Origin: Holacanthus passer
Taxonomy: Eukaryota; Chordata; Actinopteri; Pomacanthidae
Direction: 5' to 3'
DNA length: 64,000 nucleotides
Assembly: GCA_025331565.1 (NCBI GenBank)
Contig: JAFREQ010000021.1
Coordinates: forward strand, 1,736,001-1,800,000
Shown in pieces: positions 14,978-29,100 of this stretch. The stretch's first letter is position 1, and each line of letters opens with the position of its first letter. The notes under the pieces are model-generated. The model saw only the letters and a program-made list of their open reading frames with translations. It did no database searches and was not told where the DNA came from. The position numbers were made by a program, and so were the translations under genes.

Positions 14978-15033
<56 letters not shown>

Positions 15034-17146
15034 TGGTTTTGTTGAAGCTTCTTTTGATGCCGGCCATCGGGGGCCCGAGCTGTGCTGCTGTTTTGAGGAG
15101 AGTGAGTCAGACTGTAATGGACCTTCTTGTGCTCCTGCCTGCCTACCTCTAAGATTTACCACCCACCTTATCTATTCAACGCAAACTCACTCACATAACT
15201 GTACTCTGCACACACATTTTCTCCCTCGTTTATCTTCACTTTCCCTCTCTTTGTCTTTGTCGCTCTCTGCCCCCCCTCCCTCCCTCCCCGCCTCGCTGTC
15301 TTTCTACCTCTGCTCGCATACACTAAACAGGCCGTGTGTCAGTGGATGGTTGCAGCTATTGGCTGATAAAAATATTTTAAACTCCAGAGGGTTTTATTAC
15401 TCCCATATAAACTCCCTGACAGTGGGAGCTTCTTGAATATTAAGTCTTGGAAATTCAGGTGAGCGCTGTAATTGATTATACATTTAAAGAAAAGGCTTTT
15501 TCTTATTGCCAACAAATCCCGTAGAAACACCAAAACCAAAAATTGATTGATCATATTAACAAGTATTTTCTGTCTACTCAATTCCTCATATGACGCCATG
15601 GACCCCCTTGGCATCGATGAACCTGGGCGTTGTACTTAATCCTGCATACACTATCCTGCTGCTATAAATACTCTACTTGAGTAGTAGAGACCAAATGTGT
15701 ATTAATCCACAGATGAAAATAGTCCCTAACAAAAGCACTGTTTAGTCCTGTGTAAGTAACATTTGTTAAAAACTACAGTGGCCAGCTGTTTTAGGAAATG
15801 ACAGAGCCCTTTTTAAACATATATACATACATATACATTATATATTTGTGATTGATTTTTCAAAGATTTGCTGGATGTTACAGTAGGAACCAAGGGGCCT
15901 GGAGCTGCCTGCTACAGACAGGGAAGTCAGAAAGTACTGAAACACAGACTGACATGTTAGTTTTGGTCTTTTCATGGGATTTGTTAGCAGCAAGAACAAC
16001 AGTCTTAATTTACATCTATTGAAAGAAACAGCTGCAGCTCTACATCAGTTTGAATCGCAGTACTCTTCATGGTAAACCTTTATTTACAGCAAACACAGAC
16101 CGAAGCAGAAGCCCTTATTGCTGCCTTCGCCAAGTGAGTTAGATAACAGTCTAGATTTGATGACAGTGCATGAACATGTTTGCAACAAAGCAAATGACAA
16201 TGATGAGTTCCAGATGATTATCTAGCCTTTATCTACTCTTGTTCACATGGTTTGACACCACTGCATTAATCTGTCTCTTTCTCTGAATAGTCATTTTTCA
16301 TTTAAATATACTGGAGTTTGAGATGTGATATGCAGGTCTGTCTTCTGTTTTTTTTGTACGTCTTATATAACATATTGACATGATTTTTTCCTGTTGCTGT
16401 AAGACATAAAGTAAGTCAGTAAACAGTATGTGTTAAAGAACAGTTTGCAGCCATGAGAACAAACTGTCTGAACGCGTGCGTCCAGGTTTATTATGTAGCT
16501 CTAAACCGACTGTGCAAATTACATAAGATTAGATTTTTTTAAAGCAGAAATTATGTAAGATCCTGTTGGTGTTGCATATGCTAGCTGTAACTCTGCGTCC
16601 ACAAGAAAGGACTGGAATTTTAACCGAATGTCTGAAAAACCAGACAGCGAAAGACGCCAGCAGAAACAAAATCACACATCCACAAACTCCCACAGCAGCC
16701 ATAAAAAAAAAAAAAAAAGTCTTCCACCTGACCTGAGATAACCCACCGCCACACTCCCTGCACCCCTCACCACACAACAGACTGATCATCTAAACCGCTT
16801 CCCTTCCTCTTCCTCCTCCCATCGTTTCCTCTCTTCCTCCACCTCTGTGCCAACTCTACCCTCCTCTCCTCCTCCTTCTCTCCTCCTCCACTTCCCATCC
16901 TCTGTTTCTCATCTTCCTCCTCCTCCTCCTCCTCCTCCTCTTACTCCTTCTCAAGGCTGTTCAGCCACCGTGAGTCATCCTCACCTGGTGAATAATTAAA
17001 ACGTCTGAGACTCTCGCTCCGTCTGGCCACGGAGGGTTGGTGGTAGAGGAGGAGGGGGAGGGAGGTGGAGTGATACCTTGCTTAACATCGCCTGAGGGGG
17101 AGTGTTATGGGCAGGATTATGAGCAACTGCTATCCATCCATCCATC

Positions 17147-17186
<40 letters not shown>

Positions 17187-20100
17187 TTGCTTTCACTGTC
17201 CTGGAAACAACTCCCTCAGCCCCCGTTCACAACATGGCTGCCATGTTTTTCCTGGAATACCTGACACAGTGGAGCAGTAGTGGCTGCACGACTTATTGCG
17301 CACAAAGCGTCGTAGTCGTTTGTGCCGTTTGGAGGACGGTGCCCGATAGTGCGAGGGTGTGTTTAGTAATTCCACAAGGACGGAAAGAGCTTTACAGGCA
17401 CGTTTGGCATCCAGTCGCCCCCAAGATAATTGGATTAGCGCCACTTAAAACAGAGTAGCTGTGGGTATTTAGCCTCTCACTTCAGTTCCTTGTGGTATTG
17501 TAAATGGCAGCATCGGGTAGTTTTTGCATTGCCCATCACCGGTCTTGCGTCAGGTCCATTCTTTCAAAGCGTGACACCCGACTGGAAGAATATTACATCA
17601 GTTTGTGAATTATAGACAGAATAGAGTAGTCGCTCTCTGTCTCTGTGTCTCTGACTGTGTGTGTCTGTGTGTGTGTGTTAGTTGAGTTGGCACTAAAATA
17701 ATCTGACCAGGGAATATGGATGAATATGTCCTTTATTACATGGGGCTGCAGCTGGCACACAGCTTAGTGCAGTAAAATGCAGTGCTGGCCGTGCACTGGG
17801 TTTAAAACGGGGGCAGCTTTTCACCCACTTCCAGGTATATCTGTTTGTACTTTTTGCTGATTGCATAAGTAGGAATATTCTCAGCATGATCATTGCATTT
17901 CTTCTAACTCTGCGATTATAATTAGCATTCATGGAGAAGAAAAAGTCGTGCTTGCAGCAGCACGTTGAAGGGCTCTGTAGTGAAATTATACATTAAGAGC
18001 ATTATCAGCTCATTATATTATGTAGCAATGCTCCTAATCAGCACACTGGAGTCATTTACAGAAGACATACAGCTCTAATACAACACTGGCTCCTGCCCCC
18101 TGATGCATTTTGCAGCATTGTACCTGCACACAGTATAGGAATTTCTGCAGGCACACACAGAATGTGCAGGCTCTCTCCATCTCATCCGAGTGGTCTAATG
18201 TATGATACAGATTTCCTCGAGCTCTGACTCACAGTGTGCTTATTGCTAATATGCTGCAGAGTGTGAAATGAACTACTGCACTGGCTCTCATCTGACCAGC
18301 AGCTATTTCTCACTGCAAGAATCTGATCAAATTCCACCTCAGTAAAGGAACCAAAAGAAGGTGAAATTAGATTTTACAGTTTGTCTGAGGCTTTCTATAA
18401 TAACTCCAAATTTGGGGTCTGTCTCGCACTGAGGTTGATTAGTTTATGCTAAGATGTGGCTGCACTAACACACACACTGGACTTGAGGTTAGAGTTTCAC
18501 ACCCCAGGGTCGAATTACTACTAGAACTAGATTCAGTGATTTTTATTGAGATTGATTGATCTTGTCCGGCGCAATGGAACCAATTAGATTCTCCCAAAAG
18601 TGCAAACCTTCCCCGACCTCCCCTCTCGACATGCTGAGGAATACGCTCGATGTAATTCAAAGGATTTCAATTAGTAATCGACCCCGGTCTGGTGGTTCCC
18701 CATATTTCTGACATCATGATGCGCTGATGCTATAGCTGCTTCGTCTGTTTTTTTTGTCATTGAGCTACACCTTGCCTTGTGCTCTGACACACTGCTCTGC
18801 TGCCAGTTTTCATTCCTGCCCTCACTGCCTTTCTCTCTTCCCTCCCTCATCACTCTCTGTCTCCTTTCACTCTCTGTCTTTCTCTCTCTGTCTTTTGCTT
18901 GCTGTTCGTCTCAGCTTCCGCTAATAACACCCATGCCTGGCAATCCCAGTCACGTAAGTTACTTTAATTTTCATTTGTTGCGTCAGGCGGCACGTTCTGC
19001 TCACGGCCGCCCTGCTCGACTGTTTTACAAGTCAAAGTGCTCTAGTCAAGTGGCACAGACTCTTGCCCAAAGTGTTTGGATTATTCACGTACCACTCACA
19101 TTCTAAATCAGGCGTAACTACCAGATGCTGATATAACATTTAAAGAAATGACACACCAGATAGAAGACGGCATGTTTTTATCCTCAAAGCTCAAATCGGT
19201 TTTAAAGACTGCACCCAGGAGATGACACCCAGAAGCAGCTGACTAAATTTTACACTGAATTTATCACACGGCTTCAGAAGTTCATACCAGATTCATTTTA
19301 CCCTCATTAGTCTTTAATGGTCCATATGTTCTGCAGAAAAGATGCCCAACCTCTGGAGGACTTCAGTTTAATGACTCCCCCTAGTGAGTAAAATCAACAG
19401 TCGGCAGCGGCTGTTAAAGTAGTCACTCCCTTGACTTCATCTTTACTTTATAGAGAGGTCGTAGTGAATCTTCTTTATTTTCCAATCCTGCTCATATTTA
19501 ACCTACATGTGTCCCCTACATATTGCTTTAAAAAAAGTAAGGATGCACATGAATCATTGATCCCTCAGTGTATATTTAACCTCTTTAAGCACTTTCCCGA
19601 AACTCTTTTCATTGATGTCACTCTATAATGTTAATCATTGTTTATGTATTACTTTCATCTTTATATTTATAATATAAACTACATAAATACACTTTTTTGT
19701 TGTTTGAATTTATGGCCATATTGTGCAGCAACGTCAAATTAAAAGTAACTATCTATTTAAGCAGTAATCCCTTATTAGAAAACACACCTATTGATTATAG
19801 TTGAAATACTTACATACATATATAGATACATGTGGGTATAATTTATTAGTCATAAACAGTATCTATGCACCCATGAATTTTAATTTCCAGATGCATAACT
19901 GTAAGAAAGGGGGAGACTCTAATTACAAAGCATTAATATTTGTACATAAATGTTTCTTATATCTGCATCACTAACCAGTTCTCGGTTTCCCTGACCCACT
20001 AGTGCGTTTTGCACCCTATCGGCCTCAAGACATCGCCCTCAAACCTCTGCTGTTTGAGGTGCCCAGCATCACCATGGACTCCGTCTTCACGGGCCGCGAG

Positions 20101-23100
20101 TGGCTCTTCCAGGAGATCGATGCCCACCTCAACAGCCCCAACGCCAGCACCAACCGCGGCGTGGCGGTAGTAGGCAACATCGGCTTCGGCAAGACCGCCA
20201 TCATCTCTCGCCTGGTGGCGCTCAGCTGCCACGGCACCCGCATGAGACAGATTGCCTCCGACAGCCCTCAGGCCTCACCCAAACGTAGGCATCCACTTTT
20301 TTCTGCATTTGATTTTCAAGCCTGTTTAGCCAGTGAAGATGACGATGATTCTTTCCCGAATTCCATTTTAAGATTGTTCTAATTTATAAGACAAGACAAT
20401 CTCGCTTCAGCCTGTGAGATTAACAGTGTGAAAAGATTGCATGACTGTGCCATGTGTGAGAGCCGTCCCTGAGTGTGTGGTGCTGTCTTGTGTCCAGATG
20501 GAGAGGGCCTTCCTCTCACCCAGCCTCAGCCCACTCATGGCACCCTGGGAGGAGGCAGCTGTCCCGGGACCCCTGAGATGAGGCGACGTCAGGAAGAAGC
20601 CATGAGGAGGCTGGCCTCTCAGGTAACATACACACCTGTGACCATGTGCCCACTCACGTTTACATCCGAGCCTGTGATGTACAGATGAAACACCCGCAAG
20701 ACTTCCAAAATAATGTGGATGGAACATTTGTCTCAAAGTACTTAAAAACTTGATCGAATTCTTCTTCTCCCATTGACTCTCTTTTTCAAATGCAAATTAT
20801 CTATTTTTCAGCCTGCTGCTGCAAAAACAAGTGCTTGAAGTGATTTTCATATGAAATTTCCAGCTTTGGGTTTGTTGCATATCTTACTAGATGCACAAGC
20901 TTTTGTTTTTTTTTTTTTAAAGCACAATGCACAATCTTCCTACCTGCCCACACCTCCATTCCCCATTTTCCTTTCACAGCTGTGGAGAAAAAAAATATAT
21001 TTACTTGCCAAATATTGTGTCAGGGGTCTCATTTGCTAACTACTGTATTCGGTTCTTTCTTTTGTTCTTGCTTCATCAAAGAGTAGCGCTGCATACATGA
21101 TTATTAAGAGGAAATATTGCTGTATCACTAAAAGGGCCATTTTAATATAATGGTAAATTTCGTTGCGTTTGTGGTTCAGCGTGAAATTTTCAGTCTGTCT
21201 GTAATTGAAACACTGCGAGAAAATTTGAAACGGCTCCTTTTTATGTCTTAATTTTTCAATTAGCGACAACATAGGTGGTAGGATAGCCAATGCTTGGCTC
21301 TTTTGAAAACGCCTTTCCCTGATACGAGCGCGGCCGCGGCTCAGGTTCTGTGAGAAATGATACGGTTTCAAGCTTTTGAAAGAAAGTTTCATACCACCTG
21401 CACGCTGTCGTGGACTCACACGGGGTTTGCTCCTGAGGTGGTCAACTTCAAAACAAGTGGAGATAAGCTGGGACTTTGCTTTTTCCTTTTTTTTTGCATT
21501 CAAAACTTTGTGCAGCTCTTTTGTGTCTTAAATATTGAACTTGAAACAGTATTACCGGCGTCTTTAACTTGTTTTAACCTTTCTGCGGGGTAAACCTATA
21601 TGATGTGTGAAAGCGGCTCCCTTTCCTGTTCTTCTTCTTGTCTGCTGTTGCACCTCGGTCCCCCTCCCCTGCTGCTTAGCCATCTGCATCCCCAGTCCCA
21701 GCCTGATGCATTATGCAGATGTGTTTAAAAAAGAAAAAACAACTTTGCCAGGGAGCCTTATGAAATATTTATACCTGCAGAAAGCCATTTCCCAGCCAGG
21801 CTATTAGATCTTGTTAACTCTGTGCATTAATAATTGAGCTCACTCCCTTTTTCACCCCTTTTGTTTTAAAGCCCTTTATTCCATTGTGACCAAAAATTAG
21901 CATTCCATTTTGATTAGTCTTTTTTTTCTCCGTCCCCTTTTCCTCACTGCCCCCTGATTGCTGCCGCCGCCTCTGAAAATTCAAACTCTTTGTGATCTCT
22001 CAGTCCCCGGGAGCGCTCGGTCACACCTGCTGCCGTTGTTTTGTTGACTAACCTCTCAGAAAACTCACCTGCCCTCGACTGTGTCCCTACACGTCCGCGC
22101 AAACGCTCTTTATTCATTCGTTCACTCAACCGTTCATCTAAACATGTTCCAAGTACGTGACTGTGAAATATGACAGTTTAACACTTGACTCCTTCTCGCC
22201 ACAATCATCTAACACATGAGCATGCATGAGCTAACTTCGAATCAGTCTCTCTTGGCAGCCGGAAGCAATGAATTATTAATAGCTGAAACCGTATAGTGAA
22301 ACGAGAAGTATTATGTTTCATTATACTGCAATCATCCACCATGAAGTTGACTCAATCCCAAATGAGTTGTAGCTGTAGCAGACAGTGGAAAAACTGTCTC
22401 TGCACTGACAGAGTGCAAAAAGTGTTATTTCTAAAAGTGTGTCATCTTGCTCCCATGCTCCCTGATCTTCAATCGGTTTTGCAAAGGTTGGTAAAGGTTA
22501 GGATCACCAGAAGGGAATGGAAGAATTCACCTTTATATTTCTCTGACTGACCTGGCTGCAATCTCCTCTCTCTCCAACTCTCTGTCGCCCCCAGGTGGTG
22601 GCGTACCACTACTGCCAGGCAGATAACGCCTACACCTGCTTGGTGCCGGAGTTTGTGCACAACGTGGCGGCTCTGCTGTGCCGCTCACCGCACCTCGTTG
22701 CCTACAGGGAGCAGCTGCTGAGGGAGCCACACCTACAGAGCATCCTGAGTCTGCGCTCCTGCGTCCAGGACCCCCTGGCCTCCTTCAGGAGGGGGGTCCT
22801 CGAGCCCCTGGATGCACTTTACAAAGGTGATACACTGGCAGTCGAAAAGTAGAAGTATTCAGACCCTTTACTTAAGTAAAAATACCACACTGAGAAAAAC
22901 TTCAATATAAATAAAACTCCTGCATTCAAAACATTACTTAAGTAAATATTTGGAAGTATTATCATCTAAATATACTTAAAATATCAAAAGAAAAAAGTAC
23001 TCACTCAACACTTCATCCTTCAGTTTATCAGAAATATTCCAAATCACCAAATTTAGACTTTTCACTGGACAGGAAAGATATGAAAAACTGTAATCTGAAA

Positions 23101-26100
23101 AGTAACTAAAGCTGTCAGACAAATGTAATAGAGTAAAAAGTACAATATTTGCCTCTGAGATGTAGTGGTGTAGAAGTACAAGTACCCTAAATTTGGACTT
23201 AGTACAGTACTTGAGTAACAGAAAGGGAAAAGCATGACAACATTATTTTTTTATCTCTTCTGTTTGTATGAAATCACCTGTTATATGGTAAAAAAAATCT
23301 ATAAAAACAGTTCATTTATTTATATAAAAAGAATCAGAACACTACAGTATTCTGTTGCTCTAAATGATTAACAGACCTTTCCAGTCTTTCTGCCTCTTGT
23401 TCAGTTTGTACAACCTTGATTTTTTTTTGCTCCGTTGGTCTGAGTGTCTTCACATTCTTCAGAATAAACTGGATTTTGTAATACTTTAAAGATATTTGCC
23501 TCATTCGAAACACAAAGCCTTTGGCAATTTATTATTGATGCCTCCTCAGACCTCAGTATCCAATTTATTCTTTGAAACCTTGGTGCATGATATTAGATGC
23601 TTCTTCTGCACAATATAATCAAGATCACAGTTCTTAATTTCAGCGCTTGAACTGAATTTTTCTTACACCTCCTGACTTAATCAACCGAACGACCTTCGCA
23701 GGTGATGTCGTCCCGAGCACATGCAAAAAAAAAAAATCTGTGATGATTAATTTTTTGAATATGAAGTAAAATATGACTTTCTGGCGAGGCAGAAATTTAA
23801 AGCATTTCTCAAGGAGGAGAAAAATAACTTTTGCTGAGGAATTCATGAGATGTGGCTGAAAGCTCTGGAAACACCAAGTAAATTGTATCTTTTGTCGAGA
23901 TTTCTTTGACAATTTGCATTTTTAAAAGTCAAGAATGAACCTTCAAGCTAAAGATTCGGATTGTTTTTCTTTACAGTCCATCATTGTCGTGCTGTTCTTT
24001 TTCAGAGAGGAAGATCAACTCCGAGGAGGACCTCATCATCCTCATCGACGGCCTGAATGAGGCGGAGTTCCACAAGCCGGACTACGGAGACACCATCGTG
24101 TCCTTCCTCACCAAAACCATCAACAAGTTCCCTCCCTGGCTCAAACTGGTGGTCACAGTCAGAACTACGTTACAGGTAAAGGACAGACGGGTTGTAGCCA
24201 CGTCCCGCTGTTTGTATCTGCTTATCTGCTGTTTCATATTCATTCTAACTCAAAAGATTATGTTTTTTAAATTCAGCATGGAAGGACTATCTCTTTATTG
24301 TCTTCTTCTGTTATTGTTAGCGCTGCCAGCTAAGAGGGTTTTAGATCAACATCATCAGTTGGAGTCAGAGTTTGTCTTGAATACGATTCTCCCCTCTTTG
24401 TCTCTGACCTTTTTATTTTTCCTCTATTATGCAGAGAATAGGAAAAGAACTTTTCTGTTTCCTCTTGCTTTACCTTTCATTCATGAGGAATTATTCATAG
24501 CATGCCATACTTTATTTTTGACCTGTATATGAATCATTGTAAGTGAGTAAGTTTGTAGGCTGTTGTCAAATTTATCAAAACGTCTCTGTAGCAATAAAGT
24601 TAAAACGAGCTCCTGACTGAAATCGTTGACTGTTCAGGAGATCACCAACGCGCTGCCGTTCCACCGCATCTCCCTGGACGGCCTGGAAGAGAATGATGCC
24701 ATAGACCAGGACCTGCAGGGCTACATCCTGCACCGCATCCACAGCAGCCCGGAGATCCAGAACAACATCTCGCTCAACGGCAAGATGGACAACACCACCT
24801 TCGGCAAGCTCAGTGCCCACCTCAAGGCCCTGAGCCAGGGCTCGTATCTGTACCTCAAGCTCACCTTTGACCTCATCGAGAAGGGCTACCTTGTCCTCAA
24901 AAGCTCCAGCTATAAGGTATTGAGTCATTGCTTTGTTTTGAATGGTTTTCACAGATCTAGCTTAGACTCCAGGGGCACGTGGGAGAGTTGAAAGAGTGGA
25001 GGCAGAGATGTGAGGTAATGATACTGCAGGTGAAAGAGACAGGTGCAAGCAGGTGTCCTAAAAACAAATGTTAGTCGTTGTGGTTTGACAGTACTGATTT
25101 CTGATCCCACTTAATAACGCAGTCAGCATTTAGAGCTGCAACAGCGGCTGTGACAAATGGCTCATGGAGGCAGTTAAGGCGCTTTCAAACCCTTGGTGCC
25201 TGATTGCGGCAATTCACATCAGAAATTGTCCTCCTTAGAGTCATAATTCACTGAGATCTGAACACACAGACGTGATGCACATATTGTTAGATTTAGTGTC
25301 ACTTACACTTTCTCAAGATCATTGTTGCTGATGTGCATTAGAATAAACATCCATAACATCCGTCTAGAAATTATAGAAAAACATGCTGCTTATAACTTCA
25401 AAACTTCACCATGTTTTTAAGTTTTCTTCAGTGTCAAAGTTATCCAGTGGTAGTCGTCATGAACATGAATGGGCACATTGCAAAGAGGAAATGCTAATAG
25501 CTAATTCGTCATATAAAAACATACAAAATATAGGGGCTCAAGTTGTTGCCCACAGCCTCATTCCCTGAATCCATAACGACGGGGAAGAGATGAGGACCCA
25601 GTTGTCTGGATTTTGTCTGAGGGGAGGGAGGCACTGTGACTTTGAAAACCCCTGATCTAAACTAAATATAATGCTCATGATTTGCAAAGGGAACGTTTGA
25701 AAGGTATTTTTTATCCACCTGCACTCTGATGCACTTTGTGTAAAAGTCATCTCATAATATCTTCTTTATGGCAGTCGGAGCCCAACACCTTTTTGATAAA
25801 TAATACAGTTGAATTGTTTTAGTGAATTATAATGAAATATGTTATCTCTCACCCCCAGATTCATTCAATTTCATGTATTCAGAAGTGCTTCCAGACTTCA
25901 TAAAAAATGACAACTTATAAATTCACGTTCTCGTCTCTGAGGAAGACCACGTGGAACAGTCGAAGGCGTGGCGTACAAACACGATGCATTATTCATGTCC
26001 CGAGGAGCCGATCCAGAGGAAATAGGCATTACGATTCAGATTCTCTCCTTCGCTCTTCAGGTGGTTCCCGTCAACCTGGCTGAGGTCTACCTGCTGCAGT

Positions 26101-29100
26101 GCAACATGCGCTTCCCCACGCAGTCGTCGTTCGAGCGGGCGCTTCCTCTGCTCAACGTGGCCGTGGCCTCGCTTCATCCGCTGACCGACGAGCAGATATA
26201 TCAGGCCATCAACGCTGGCTCGCTGCAGGTAGTAATCCTAAAATATACAGACCTTTTAATATCTCAAGCCCTTCAGTGGAATTGATGTAGTATAAAATGG
26301 CCTTGGTGATCCAGGCAGTATCAAAGTCAAATTTCTCATTTAAAGAGCACAATTTTTTATATGGATTAAAAATGGGTTTTATGAAAAAAAGTTTTAGCTA
26401 GCTTGTGAAGTCATCTCTTTGATTTTTACTCCGTCCTTGAGCTAAAGTAGTCAGTCAAAATTCATAGGATATTCTCCAATATTTATTTAACGTATCCAGC
26501 TGAAGGCCCTGAAAACTTTTTTTTTTTAATCAGCTTCTTATGAGTGATGGAGTCCTACAAGAACAGACTGTTTCCTGCCAGTTTTCGTTCTTTCGCATTA
26601 CTTCCAGAAACAATTGTAATGAAGGAAGTTGTTCCATGCCAAGAAATCTGTGAATATCAGCATGACCCAGCTACTGTAGATCTTACAATTAACATGCAAA
26701 CACTGTGTGGCTGCAGGGCACGCTGGACTGGGAGGATTTCCAGCAACGCGTAGACAACCTGTCAGTCTTCCTGGTGAAGAGGAGGGACGGGACCAGGATG
26801 TTCGTTCACCCCTCCTTCAGGGAGTGGCTGATCTGGAGAGAAGAAGGAGAAAAGACGAAGTTCCTCTGCGATCCGAGGTGAGGACTTTCTCTCAGGCTGA
26901 AAGTGATCAGTATGTTCAGAAAGAGGGTTTGTGCTCAGACTCGGCAAATGTCAGGTCTCAGTGAAACAGCAGCTCTTTAATGTCTTGCTTAAGGAATTTT
27001 CTGGAAACAGGATGTCAGGGTGAGACATTACCACAAAAATTACATTAAGGCCCCCATGTCTTAGAAAAAGGAACCAAGGCCACTCACATCACTCGTTGCA
27101 GGTTTTATAATAGCAGTTTTTTCTAAAGCAATTCAATCATTCGTCATAAATCTAAAGCTAAAGAGAGATGTAATCATTCATCATTAATAGGATTGTGATC
27201 AAAGTCTATTTATGAAAAAGTAAATCATTTAGCTTTTATTATGAAATATATTGACTTTATAATATAGGGAATACGTTTACAAGATGCTTGACCCCAATCA
27301 AAAGCTACTGTTTAACCCTATTTTGATTATTTACATTTGATTATTTAATGATTCTTCTTGCAGCCACCTGCTGCTGTATTATGTATAACATACCGTAATG
27401 TACTTTTAAGGCCACAGCCACGGCTGCGTCGTTAATTAGTCTTGTATAAAATGAATTCTCTCTGTTAGTCGCAGGTACATTATGTTTAACAAGCAGAGGA
27501 GGTGTGAGACGTTTTATTTCCTGTATTATATCTTAAACCGATTGCACCAACTGTGCAGACGGTAACACGATGTAATGACCTGATGAGTCAGTCAAGTATT
27601 GAAAGACTGCGTGTTTGTCCTCTCTGCAGGAGCGGTCACACGCTACTGGCCTTCTGGTTCTCTCGGCAGGAGAACAAGCTGAACAGGCAGCAGACTATTG
27701 AGCTGGGCCATCACATCCTCAAAGCACATATCTTCAAGGTAAACCATTATTTGTCTCCACGCACACCTATACACACACTCACGCAGCCGTGGTCTGGCTC
27801 CAATGTAATGAATATTTACACTCTATCTCTCTGTTCCAGGGTCTCAGCAAGAAAGTCGGGGTTTCCTCATCTATCTTGCAAGGCCTGTGGGTATCCTACA
27901 GCACAGAGGGCCTTTCAGCTGCACTTTCTTCACTCCGAAACCTCTACACTCCCAACATCAAGGTGCAGGCACAGCAGAGAGGAGTCATACTTAAAGAATA
28001 TTTCAACATGTTCTCTGTCTAATCCCCTTCTCGAAATGTGCTTCACGGAAATCTTCCTCTCTCTGGACTAAGATAGTTTCAATGTTTGAAACCGTACTTT
28101 GCTATGTTAACTTTTTATTTCCTCATTTTTTGTTTTTTATTTTTTTGCCTGTGTTTCCAGGTGAGCCGGCTGCTGATGCTGGGCGGTGCCAACGTCAACT
28201 ACCGCACAGAGGTGCTGAACAATGCCCCCGTCCTGTGTGTCCACTCCCACTTGGGCTACATGGACATGGTGGCTCTGCTGCTCGAGTTCGGCGCCTCTGT
28301 CGACGCTCCGTCAGAGAGTGGCCTCACGCCACTGGGCTACGCCGCCGCCGGGGGACACATGGCCATCGTGACTGCACTTTGCCGCAGGAGAGCGAAGGTG
28401 TGTGAAAAGTGTGTGAAGAGTTGTTTTGCATTTCCTTTTACTATTTGTTTTCCTGATCAAATCCACGTCCCGTTAACAGGTGGACCACCTGGATAAGAAC
28501 AACCAGTGCGCCCTGGTTCACGCAGCCCTGAGGGGCCACATGGAGGTGGTGAAGTTCCTCATCCAGTGTGATTGGGGCATGGGGCCACAGCAGCAGTCAC
28601 CACAAACCCAACAACAGGCGGCCTTCACCAAGAGCCACGCAGTCCAGCAGGCCCTCATCGCTGCAGCCAGTATGGGATACACAGAGGTACGGCAGGGAGG
28701 GAGGCGGGGGTCAACGTGGTGTCATGGTTTTGATTTTCATGATCTCCAGTACTGCTCCTGTACTGTACTGCTACTATACCACTTCTAACTCCAACACTAA
28801 TATTGACTATTTTGGTTTTTGGGGTTCTTCTGTTTTAAAGTTCTACACTTGTTGAGGTAGACATTGCTTTCTTGGTTTTGAAGCTTGAAAAAAAAATATT
28901 AAAACCCTACATTTACTTATTGTTCCATTATTCTGTGCACCACTTTCACACCAAGGTCGTTGATAGAATATATTCAGTAATGCAATAAAATAAGTAATAG
29001 CTTATAATTTGTCATTTGAGCTGAAGTTGTAGCATGTCGGCCATTTTTAATGCCAGAACAGCTGTGTTGGCCATTTAGTCACAGGAGGAACAAGAGGAAT

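Larger units (their letters stand above)
12438..20002 (+). other. tanc2: tanc2 intron D-E (7.6 kb)
   Basis: Largest intron in the window. Contains the candidate 39-nt cassette exon (18915-18953), (CT)24 at 14983-15030, a pyrimidine tract at 16800-16950 and (ATCC)n(CA)n at 17132-17184. The TTTTCATGGGATTTGTT string at about 15971-15987 also occurs at 6238-6254, marking another dispersed repeat. No other exon is supported. Confidence 0.55.

Noticed and set aside
14822..15162. Open frames with Arg-Glu or Ser-Leu runs
   Set aside because: Translation of the (CT)24 microsatellite.
16091..16134. Possible 44-nt exon (TTTACAG acceptor, GTGAGT donor) in the D-E intron
   Set aside because: 44 nt would shift the frame between exons D and E, and no alternative acceptor gives a multiple of three.
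24176..24532. Reading frame of exon H stays open about 119 codons into the intron with hydrophobic segments
   Set aside because: Standard donor CAG|GTAAAG is present and the extension is T-rich, which makes hydrophobic-looking text by chance; no family resemblance.
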